Source of the DNA: Flavobacterium sp. GT3R68
Lineage (GTDB): Bacteria > Bacteroidota > Bacteroidia > Flavobacteriales > Flavobacteriaceae
Length of the DNA stretch: 64,000 nt
Assembly: GCF_007109225.1 (NCBI RefSeq)
Contig: NZ_VJZK01000004.1
Location: 186,001-250,000 of the forward strand
Direction: 5' to 3'
The notes under the pieces: generated by a model
Seen by the model: only the letters and a program-made list of their open reading frames with translations
Told to the model about the DNA's origin: nothing
Database searches by the model: none
Shown here: positions 43,879-51,576 of the stretch, in pieces
Layout: each line of letters starts with the position of its first letter
Numbering within the stretch: the stretch's first letter is position 1
Program-made: the position numbers and the translations under genes

Positions 43879-44517
43879 ATGAGCGATTTTTATAAAAAAA
43901 TACTAGACAACAATAAGGCTTGGGTTGAATCCGCTTTGGAGAAGGATCCCAATTATTTTAAAGATCTGGCCAAAGGACAAACACCACCATTGTTATGGAT
44001 TGGATGTTCGGACAGTCGTGTTCCTGCCAATGAAATTATTGGTGCCAAACCTGGGGAAGTTTTTGTTCACAGAAATATCGCCAATATGGTCGTGCACTCT
44101 GATATGAATATGTTAAGCGTACTGGATTATGCTGTGAATGTACTGAAAGTAAAACACGTTATCGTTTGTGGACATTATGGTTGTGGTGGTGTGAAAGCTG
44201 CGATGGGGAACGATTCTATAGGTATAATAGACAACTGGATCCGCCACATTAAGGATGTTTATCGAATGCACCACCTGTATCTGGATTCGATTATTAATGA
44301 AGATGATCGCTTTAATGCCTTTGTGGAATTGAACGTGAAGGAACAGGTTTTTGATCTGGCTAAAACGTCAATAGTGCAATCGGCGTGGAGAAACGGTCAG
44401 GAACTGACAATACATGGTTGGGTCTATGGATTAAATTCCGGCTTTGTGACCGATTTGAATGTCAATTTCAGTTCAGATAAAGATTTAGATCAGGTATACC
44501 AATTAAGTTTTAAATAA
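43879..44517 (+). CDS. can: Beta-class carbonic anhydrase
   Basis: The enzyme interconverts CO2 and bicarbonate. From the start MSDFYKKILDNN (43879) the 212-residue protein has the zinc ligands and dyad of beta enzymes: Cys43, Asp45 and Arg47 in GCSDSRVP, and His99 and Cys102 in CGHYGCGGV. It lies just downstream of a SulP transporter, which supports a bicarbonate-supply role. The ORF extends nine codons further upstream, but that part is not family-like. A palindromic terminator follows. Confidence 0.93.
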   Translation: MSDFYKKILDNNKAWVESALEKDPNYFKDLAKGQTPPLLWIGCSDSRVPANEIIGAKPGEVFVHRNIANMVVHSDMNMLSVLDYAVNVLKVKHVIVCGHYGCGGVKAAMGNDSIGIIDNWIRHIKDVYRMHHLYLDSIINEDDRFNAFVELNVKEQVFDLAKTSIVQSAWRNGQELTIHGWVYGLNSGFVTDLNVNFSSDKDLDQVYQLSFK

Positions 44518-44523
44518 AAATAC

Positions 44524-44552
44524 AGACCGCTAAATTTAGCGGTCTTTTTTTT
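44524..44552. terminator. Bidirectional intrinsic terminator
   Basis: AGACCGCTAAA and TTTAGCGGTCT form a perfect 22-bp palindrome with T-runs. It lies between carbonic anhydrase and the convergent LETM1-related gene, overlapping its stop. Confidence 0.85.
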
Positions 44553-45750
44553 ATTCTATATCGAGGTTTTCATTAAATGAGGAGGGAAGCATTTTTGGAA
44601 TGAATTTAATCAATATCGGGAGTAATAAACTTCCTCCGGGTAATAGGAATATTGTTAACGATGGGATTGACTTACAGATATCCAACAGTTGTTTCTTGAC
44701 TTTCTTTTTTTCTTTTTCATCCAAATCCCTGCGCGTTGAAGTGGCCAACAATATCATCAATTCTTTACTTTCAGATATTTCTTTGAACAGCCGCTTTTTA
44801 TTTCGCGTAATTAACACTACAACACTTTGGGTAGTCTGGTCATAAAAATGTTTTACCGGATTGGAATAATTAAAATACGGGATTTCATTTTTATACTTCG
44901 TTATGAAATCGTTGGTCTTGGTGATGCTTTCGTTTACAAAATCATCTGGAACGTTCATGATTTCTGCTAATTTGTGTAAAAAATAGGCTTCGTTTTTTTC
45001 AATGATGCCATCACTCCACAATGCCATTCCCGCCATGTCAATCAAATAATATTTTTCGAGTTCATACGGGAAATAATCCAATTTGAGATCTTCCAGATTC
45101 TGCACATTTACTTTAGAGAATTTACTATATCGGACAGAAGCTTCAAATAATTTAATCAATAAATCATCATATTTTGATTTATTGGATTTGGTTTTTAAAG
45201 CTAATGAAACTATGCTGACAATAGTTTCCTCGATTTTCTTCAAATACTTTTCCGGAATGCGGCCATGAACTAAATACTGTCGGAACGCCAATACATCCAC
45301 AAAAAGTAAAGCATTGGTGACTATCGGAGAAAAGTTCTTACTGATGATATCAATATTCGTCTGAACCCTGTCATCAATTATTTTCTCCAAATGTGAAGCA
45401 GGCGAACCTGTGGGCAATACTCTCTTGAACAAATTGAAGCCTTCAGGATTCATTTCCTTGTAGAAAGAAACCGCATTTAAAATAAAATTTTCGGGATTGT
45501 TTTCCTCCGTAATCAGGTTGTAAATACCATGTAGAGAATTCAGCAAGGCGATTTTAGAAAATTCATCATGAACCCAGCCGGAAGTGTTTATTGGAAAATT
45601 CGTATTGAAATCTACAATATGCCCGTATATGAAACCGGTTTCCCGTACTTTTTTGTACAACACATCGGGACTGGTCAAAGTCAAAACCGCTGAAGGGTTT
45701 TGCTTCAGGAAAAATTTATCTATCCAACCAATTGCCGAAGGGTTAATCAT
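44551..45750 (-). CDS. LETM1-related biofilm-associated protein
   Basis: The 399-residue protein is mostly helical and ends in a hydrophobic LETM1-like segment (KKQLLDICKSIPSLTIFLLPGGSLLLPILIKF). Flavobacterial homologues are annotated as LETM1-related biofilm-associated protein. The central region (about 200-300) has a TerB-like pattern with acidic residues (MALWSDGIIEKNEAYFLHKLA). Mitochondrial LETM1 is an ion exchange or ribosome-anchoring protein, but its bacterial role is unknown. It is a single gene on the minus strand. Confidence 0.7.
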   Translation of the reverse strand: MINPSAIGWIDKFFLKQNPSAVLTLTSPDVLYKKVRETGFIYGHIVDFNTNFPINTSGWVHDEFSKIALLNSLHGIYNLITEENNPENFILNAVSFYKEMNPEGFNLFKRVLPTGSPASHLEKIIDDRVQTNIDIISKNFSPIVTNALLFVDVLAFRQYLVHGRIPEKYLKKIEETIVSIVSLALKTKSNKSKYDDLLIKLFEASVRYSKFSKVNVQNLEDLKLDYFPYELEKYYLIDMAGMALWSDGIIEKNEAYFLHKLAEIMNVPDDFVNESITKTNDFITKYKNEIPYFNYSNPVKHFYDQTTQSVVVLITRNKKRLFKEISESKELMILLATSTRRDLDEKEKKKVKKQLLDICKSIPSLTIFLLPGGSLLLPILIKFIPKMLPSSFNENLDIE

Positions 45751-45840
45751 TTCTATAATTTGAATTCACAAAGCTATATTTATTTTGTGAATGGGTATTG
45801 CATTTTAAGTTAAGTTTTTATCATTATTTTTGGAAAGGAA

Positions 45841-46473
45841 TCACTCTCTGGATTTTTTGTTTTGAGCACAATTGGTGATAATTTCTGATATTCTTTTATT
45901 TCGGGTGTCCTCTCTTTTAGCTTGGTTCAGCCAATATAAATAGCTTTTTCTACGCGAAGGACTGAACTTCTGATAATTGTCATAAGCTTCCATATTTTGG
46001 TTGAATGCAGCCTCTAAATCAGATGGAAGCATTAATTCTTCCACGGCATCCAAAGAAGTCCAGGAGCCATTTTGCTTGGCGGTTTCAATTTTGGCCAAAC
46101 CACTCTGGTGCATCAGGTTATCTTTGGTCAGTTTTTCGATATAGCTTTTGTTGAGTTTACTCCAGACGCTTTTGTCTTTTCTGGGACCAAACATTTGTTG
46201 CCGGCGTTCATGATCGATATTTTTTACAGTCGAGTCAATCCAGCCAAAACAAAGCGCTACCTGTACAGCTTCTTCCCAGCGCATACTTTCAGTTTCACTT
46301 CCAACCCTATAAAAAATAAGATAAACCCCTTTTGAGGTATGATGGTTTTCGTGCAGCCAAGTTCGCCATTCTGCCATATTTTTAAAATACAGTTGTTCTT
46401 TTTCTTTCAATGTCAAATCCACCACAATGTAATTATTTGATAATTGCTGAACAGGCAACCCGCGCTCCTGCAT
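45841..46473 (-). CDS. YdeI/OmpD-associated family protein
   Basis: The protein resembles the YdeI family (sometimes linked to bacteriocin resistance): AEWRTWLHENHHTSKGVYLIFYR, then WEEAVQVALCFGWIDS, RKDKSVWSKLNKSYIEKL and the C-terminal SPSRRKSYLYWLNQAKREDTR. The ORF starts inside the upstream SOD gene (41-bp overlap). The first 30 or so residues are not typical of the family, so the true start may be later, for example at MAEWRTWL. Function is unclear; the overlap suggests coupling to SOD. Confidence 0.7.
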   Translation of the reverse strand: MQERGLPVQQLSNNYIVVDLTLKEKEQLYFKNMAEWRTWLHENHHTSKGVYLIFYRVGSETESMRWEEAVQVALCFGWIDSTVKNIDHERRQQMFGPRKDKSVWSKLNKSYIEKLTKDNLMHQSGLAKIETAKQNGSWTSLDAVEELMLPSDLEAAFNQNMEAYDNYQKFSPSRRKSYLYWLNQAKREDTRNKRISEIITNCAQNKKSRE

Positions 46474-46957
46474 TTCCCGATGGCTGGGATATGTAATCGT
46501 CCGGATCCTGGTGAACTATTAAACCTTTCCCAATAATATTTTTTGTCTCATCCGAACATCCGATGCACCATTCGGCTGTAGTAAAAATCACGGTTGCATT
46601 GCCGGATTCATCTGCAGTAAAATTTCCGATATCACCTTTATGAGCTTCTCCCGTTCCGAGTTTTCCATGTTTTTTAAAGGTAGGATTCCAATGGCCGCCT
46701 GCAGAACTTCCATCAGCAGCCGAACAATCCGATTTTTCATGAATGTGAATAGCATGAACTCCCGGTTTTAATCCGCTTAATTGCGCCTCCAAAGTAACTT
46801 TTCCATCCTTTTCACCAAACATTGCTTTCCCGGAAACTTTACTGTCACTTTTTGATTCGAAACGGAGGTCTATTTTTCTGTCGTAATTAACGACAGTACT
46901 TTTACAACCTATAATAATTGCAGTAATTACTATAATGGAAAGGATTAATTTTTTCAT
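46433..46957 (-). CDS. Cu/Zn superoxide dismutase, lipoprotein
   Basis: The enzyme dismutates superoxide in the periplasm or at the outer membrane. The 174-residue protein has a lipoprotein signal ending IIGC near residue 18. Metal-ligand motifs are in order: HAIHIHEKSDC, GGHWNP, TGEAHKGDIGNF and GKGLIVHQDPDDY. The Cys pairs SDC and VAC fit the conserved disulfide of the family. It is followed directly, with overlap, by the YdeI-like gene. Confidence 0.9.
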   Translation of the reverse strand: MKKLILSIIVITAIIIGCKSTVVNYDRKIDLRFESKSDSKVSGKAMFGEKDGKVTLEAQLSGLKPGVHAIHIHEKSDCSAADGSSAGGHWNPTFKKHGKLGTGEAHKGDIGNFTADESGNATVIFTTAEWCIGCSDETKNIIGKGLIVHQDPDDYISQPSGNAGARVACSAIIK

Positions 46958-47139
46958 GATATCGAATTGATTATTTGTATAAAGTTACTCAAATAAAATT
47001 AAAGTGGTCGAATAAAAAACCACGTGAGCAGTTTCTTCCGCCAAATTAACATCGGAATTAACTGTCTTTTAGCGTTTAAAAGAGGTAGCTTCTTTTTTTA
47101 TCCTTAAATTTATAGGAAGAAACATTTTACTTATAAGTT

Positions 47140-48354
47140 ATGGATTTAAAATCGGGATACCCATTTTGGCTGATAAACGATGGACTTCCATTCAGTTATG
47201 AGAAGTTGGACAGAGATGTCGAAACTGAGGTGGTCATTTTAGGCGGCGGAATATCAGGAGCTTTAGTCAGGTATTATCTCGTGAAAGCCGGAATCAGCTG
47301 TATTGTGGTTGATGCACGTACCATCGGACTAGGCAGTACTTGCGCCAGCACTTCCTTATTGCAATATGAAATTGATACGCCTTTACATGAGCTTATCAGC
47401 TTAGTGGGAAAGAAAAATGCCGAAAGATCCTATCACTTATGTAATTATGCAATTACAGAACTTGGAAAAATTGCAAAAAAATTGAAAGTTGATTTTGAAT
47501 TCAAAAAAAGCCTCTATTTTGCCGCCCATAAAAAAGACCTCAAATCTCTTAAAGTGGAATTTGCAGCGCGCCAACAGGCTGGTTTTGAGGTGCTGTATCT
47601 GAAGAAAGAGCAAATAGAAAGTGACTACGGTTTTACATCTCCCGGAGGCATCCTTTCCAATCATGGTGGACAGACCAATGCATATGCGCTGACACATGCT
47701 TTATTTCAATATAAAAAAGGCGAACAATTCAATACGTATGATCGATCGTCCATTATAAAAATCACTCATAATAAAAACAACGTTGAACTCCAGACTGAAA
47801 ACGGGTATACCATGAAATGCAAAAAACTTGTATATTCCACAGGCTTTGAAAGCATCAAATATATAGATGAAAAAATTGTGGATTTACAATCTACGTATGC
47901 CGTTATCAGTGAACAATATAACGTGAAGAAATTCTGGAAAGACGAAGTTTTATTGTGGAACACGGCAGATCCCTATTTGTATTTAAGAACTACTCCCGAT
48001 GGCCGAATATTAGTTGGAGGACGGGATGAGCCTTTTTATAACCCGAAAAAAAGAGACATGTTGCTTAAAAAAAAGACAAAGCAACTGGTCAACGATGTGA
48101 AAAAAATGTTTCCAAACCTTGATTTTACGGAAGAGTTCAACTGGACAGGCACTTTCGGTTCGACCAAAGATGGACTTCCTTATATCGGGACTTATGATAA
48201 ATTACCAAACAGTTATTTTGCATTGGGTTTCGGAGGAAATGGAATTACTTTCAGTCTTATAGCTGCCGAAATTATTACAGATTTAATTCAGGGAAAAGAA
48301 AATAAGGATGCTCAGATTTTCTCTTTTGACAGGACAAATAATCCCCTTTCTTAA
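47140..48354 (+). CDS. FAD-dependent oxidoreductase (DAO family)
   Basis: The 404-residue protein has the dinucleotide-binding motif VVILGGGISGALVRYYLVKAG (about 31-50) and the FAD-contacting VVDARTIGLGSTCASTSL. The middle holds the substrate domain. The C-terminus has GTFGSTKDGLPYIGTYD and FALGFGGNGITFSLIAAE. This is the general DAO fold of glycine/D-amino-acid oxidases and ThiO-like enzymes. The substrate is unknown. It is a single gene on the plus strand. Confidence 0.82.
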   Translation: MDLKSGYPFWLINDGLPFSYEKLDRDVETEVVILGGGISGALVRYYLVKAGISCIVVDARTIGLGSTCASTSLLQYEIDTPLHELISLVGKKNAERSYHLCNYAITELGKIAKKLKVDFEFKKSLYFAAHKKDLKSLKVEFAARQQAGFEVLYLKKEQIESDYGFTSPGGILSNHGGQTNAYALTHALFQYKKGEQFNTYDRSSIIKITHNKNNVELQTENGYTMKCKKLVYSTGFESIKYIDEKIVDLQSTYAVISEQYNVKKFWKDEVLLWNTADPYLYLRTTPDGRILVGGRDEPFYNPKKRDMLLKKKTKQLVNDVKKMFPNLDFTEEFNWTGTFGSTKDGLPYIGTYDKLPNSYFALGFGGNGITFSLIAAEIITDLIQGKENKDAQIFSFDRTNNPLS

Positions 48355-48479
48355 TAAATAAGCAAAGAAAATTTCTTAAGAAAAACTTTGATAAATTTTA
48401 AGAGGAAATTCAAAATTTAAAAATTAAGATATGAAAGGCCAAATCATCGATATAATCAGGGCAAATTGGTTGGAAGTTA

Positions 48480-48512
48480 AAAAAAAACGCATCATCTTTT
48501 GAATGATACGGT
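48480..48512 (-). terminator. Probable terminator after the fatty-acid operon
   Basis: CGCATCAT and ATGATACG form a stem with one mismatch around CTTTTGA; the A-run on the plus strand becomes the U-run. It is 27 bp beyond the acyl-CoA dehydrogenase stop. Confidence 0.55.
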
Positions 48513-48539
48513 TTCCAACATTTAACTTAACCAAAAATT

Positions 48540-50330
48540 TTAAAAACAATAGGCATTTTTCTCCACTAATTTGGTGGTAATAGTTTCCCTTATTTGTACA
48601 ATATTAGGCATATTGGTGTACTTGGTAAATCTTCTCAATCCCATTAGCATCATGCGTTGTTCGTCGCCTTCGGCAAAAGAGATAATACTTTCTTTTCCTT
48701 TTTGAGTTACAATGTCAACGGCTTTGTACAAATATAATTTTGCCATGGCAATTTGCTCTTGTACTTTGGCTTCTCCTTCTTTTTTAGCTAATTTTTCAGT
48801 TCGCAGGATCGCGGACTCCGCCATGTAAATTTCTATCAGAATATCCGCAGCCGCCATTAGCAATTGTTGGTGTTCATCTAAGTCCGGCCCATATTTTTGA
48901 ACGGCACCACCGGCAACCATAAGGAATGCTTTTTTCAATTTAGCCAGCATTTCTTTTTCTTCGGCAAATAATTCGGAATAATCAGGAGTTTCAAAAGAAG
49001 GAATTCCCATTAACTCTTCAGAAACTTTCGTGGCAGGACCTAACAAATCCACATGACCTTTCATGGCTTTTTTGATCAGCATACCAACCGAAAGCATTCT
49101 GTTAATCTCATTGGTGCCTTCATAGATTCTCGCAATTCTTGCATCTCTCCAGGCACTTTCCATCGGTGTATCTTCTGAAAACCCCATTCCTCCAAAAATC
49201 TGTATTCCTTCGTCGGCACAATTTTGAATATCTTCAGAAACGGCTACTTTCAATATTGAACATTCGATTGCATATTCTTCAACACCTTTCAATTCCGCTT
49301 CCTGGTGACTCGCTCCTTCTGCTTCACGCCCTGCAATCCTATCCTCTATGTTTTTTGCAGCTCTGTATGTGGCACTTTCTCCGGCATAACAGTTAGCTGC
49401 CATTTCCGCTAATTTGGAACGGATGGCCCCAAATTGTGAAATAGGAGTCTTGAATTGAATTCTTTCATTAGCATATTTTACTGAATTGGTGGTAATTCGA
49501 CGTTGTGCATCGAGACAGGCGGCTGCCAATTTGATCCGACCAACATTTAGCGCATTCATTGCAATCTTAAAGCCATTTCCTCTTTCTGACAGCATGTTTT
49601 CCACAGGAACTTTGGTGTCAGCAAAGAAGACCTGGCGAGTAGAAGAAGCACGGATTCCTAATTTATGTTCTTCTTCATTCATCGAAATCCCGTTATTGGG
49701 GTTATTTTCGACGATGAAACCCGTAATGTTTTTGTCATCCCCAATTCGGGCAAATACAATGAATAAATTACAAAAACCGGCATTTGTAATCCACATTTTT
49801 TGTCCTGAAATTTTATAATGTGTTCCGTCTTCTGATAAAACTGCTTTCGTCTTACCGGAATTTGCATCGGATCCTGCCTCCGGTTCGGTTAAGCAATAGG
49901 CCCCAAACCATTCGCCTGAAGCCAATTTAGGAACATATTTTTGCTTTTGTTCTTCGGTTCCGTATAAGGTAATAGGCATAGTCCCGATTCCGGTATGTGC
50001 TCCAAAAGCACTGGAAAACGATCCTGTTGCTCCGGAAATATAATCGCAAACCAAAACAGTATCTACAAATCCCAATCCCATTCCGCCATACGCTTCAGGA
50101 ACAGAAATACTCAGGAAACCCATTTCAGCTGCCTTGTGCATACATTCTACTGTGAAGGCGTATTCTTTATTTTCGAATCGGTTTTTGTTTGGCCAAATTT
50201 CTTTATCCACGAATTCTTTTACCGAGTCACGCATCATTTTTTGTTCTTCTGAAAAGTCTTCCGGTGTAAAAATGTCTTCGCATTTGGTTTCTTTAACAAG
50301 GAACTGACCTCCGCGCGTTATATCTTTCAT
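48540..50330 (-). CDS. Acyl-CoA dehydrogenase
   Basis: The flavoenzyme catalyses the first step of beta-oxidation. The 596-residue protein has an N-terminal helical domain, a beta domain with YCLTEPEAGSDANSG and KMWITNAGFCNLFIVFARI, and the family IQIFGGMGFSEDTPMESAWRDARIARIYEGTNEINR. An extra C-terminal helical domain (about 450-596) is typical of the larger VLCAD/AcdB type. The catalytic base Glu is likely in the YEGTNEI region. It is last in the operon after thiolase (25 bp). Confidence 0.92.
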   Translation of the reverse strand: MKDITRGGQFLVKETKCEDIFTPEDFSEEQKMMRDSVKEFVDKEIWPNKNRFENKEYAFTVECMHKAAEMGFLSISVPEAYGGMGLGFVDTVLVCDYISGATGSFSSAFGAHTGIGTMPITLYGTEEQKQKYVPKLASGEWFGAYCLTEPEAGSDANSGKTKAVLSEDGTHYKISGQKMWITNAGFCNLFIVFARIGDDKNITGFIVENNPNNGISMNEEEHKLGIRASSTRQVFFADTKVPVENMLSERGNGFKIAMNALNVGRIKLAAACLDAQRRITTNSVKYANERIQFKTPISQFGAIRSKLAEMAANCYAGESATYRAAKNIEDRIAGREAEGASHQEAELKGVEEYAIECSILKVAVSEDIQNCADEGIQIFGGMGFSEDTPMESAWRDARIARIYEGTNEINRMLSVGMLIKKAMKGHVDLLGPATKVSEELMGIPSFETPDYSELFAEEKEMLAKLKKAFLMVAGGAVQKYGPDLDEHQQLLMAAADILIEIYMAESAILRTEKLAKKEGEAKVQEQIAMAKLYLYKAVDIVTQKGKESIISFAEGDEQRMMLMGLRRFTKYTNMPNIVQIRETITTKLVEKNAYCF

Positions 50331-50355
50331 AATAATTTCTTTTTATATTGGTTGG

Positions 50356-51537
50356 TTATAGTAATTCATAAATTCCCGCAGAACCTTGTCCGGTACCCAC
50401 ACACATGGAAACAATTCCGTATTTATCTCCCCGGCGCTTCATTTCGTCAAACAATTGGACGGATAATTTGGCACCGGTACACCCTAATGGATGGCCTAAA
50501 GAAATTGCACCGCCATTAACGTTTACGATTTCGGGGTTTATGCCCAATTCACGGATTACAGCCAGTGATTGTGAGGCAAAAGCTTCATTCAATTCAATCA
50601 GATTAATATCTTTTAATTGCAGTCCGGCTTGTTTCAATGCTTTCGGAATGGCTTTTACAGGACCGATTCCCATAATTCTTGGCTCAACACCTGCCGAGGC
50701 AAAACTGACCAACCGGGCAATAGGAGTAAGGTTTAGTTCTTTTACCATTTCTTCGCTCATGATTAGGACAAATGCAGCTCCGTCGCTCATTTGGGATGAG
50801 TTTCCGGCCGTCACGCTTCCATCAGCAGCAAATACCGGTTTCAAAGCACTTAATGCTTCTACCGAAGTTCCTGCACGCGGCCCCTCATCCTTATTGACTA
50901 CATAGGATTTGGTTTCTTTCTTACCATTTTCATTGATGAAAGTCTGCTCAATTGTAATCGGGACAATTTGTCTGTCGAATTTACCTTCGGCTTGTGCTTT
51001 CAAAGCTTTCATGTGCGATTGATAGGCAAATTCATCCTGATCGGTTCTGGACACATTGAATTGTTTTGCAACGGCTTCAGCAGTAAGTCCCATTCCCCAG
51101 TAATAATCCTCATGTCCATCTTTCGCAATGGCATAGTCCGGTGTAGGTTTGTATCCTCCCATGGGGATGAAACTCATGCTTTCGGCACCACCGGCAATGA
51201 TACAATCGGCCATTCCGGATTGGATTTTGGCTGTAGCCATTCCGATAGTTTCAATTCCTGATGCACAATATCGGTTAACGGTTACGCCCGGTACATCGTC
51301 GATTTTCAATCCCATTAATGAGATTAATCGTCCCACATTCAGACCTTGCTCTGCTTCGGGCATCGCATTACCGACCATTACATCATCAATACGCTTTTTG
51401 TCGAAATCTGGCAATTCGTTCATCATAAACTGAATGGTTTCTGCCGCCAATTCATCAGGTCTTTTAAATCGGAACACGCCTTTAGGTGCTTTCCCAACTG
51501 CGGTTCTGTATGCTTTTACTATATAGGCTGTTTTCAT
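50356..51537 (-). CDS. fadA: Acetyl-CoA acyltransferase (thiolase)
   Basis: The thiolase cleaves 3-ketoacyl-CoA with CoA, releasing acetyl-CoA. The 393-residue protein has the nucleophilic Cys in NRYCASGIETIGMA, the ELNEAFASQSLAV segment, NVNGGAISLGHPLGCTGAK and the closing CVGTGQGSAGIYE with the second Cys and catalytic His. Length and motifs are standard. It lies between the fused hydratase/dehydrogenase and acyl-CoA dehydrogenase genes, all close together. Confidence 0.93.
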   Translation of the reverse strand: MKTAYIVKAYRTAVGKAPKGVFRFKRPDELAAETIQFMMNELPDFDKKRIDDVMVGNAMPEAEQGLNVGRLISLMGLKIDDVPGVTVNRYCASGIETIGMATAKIQSGMADCIIAGGAESMSFIPMGGYKPTPDYAIAKDGHEDYYWGMGLTAEAVAKQFNVSRTDQDEFAYQSHMKALKAQAEGKFDRQIVPITIEQTFINENGKKETKSYVVNKDEGPRAGTSVEALSALKPVFAADGSVTAGNSSQMSDGAAFVLIMSEEMVKELNLTPIARLVSFASAGVEPRIMGIGPVKAIPKALKQAGLQLKDINLIELNEAFASQSLAVIRELGINPEIVNVNGGAISLGHPLGCTGAKLSVQLFDEMKRRGDKYGIVSMCVGTGQGSAGIYELL

Positions 51538-51576
51538 ATGGACATTTTAAATTTTTTAATTAAAAATTTATAATTT

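Noticed and set aside
48431..48502. 23-codon ORF (MKGQIIDIIRANWLEVKKK...) between the FAD oxidoreductase and the acyl-CoA dehydrogenase
   Set aside because: It is very short, overlaps the operon terminator and has no recognisable family.
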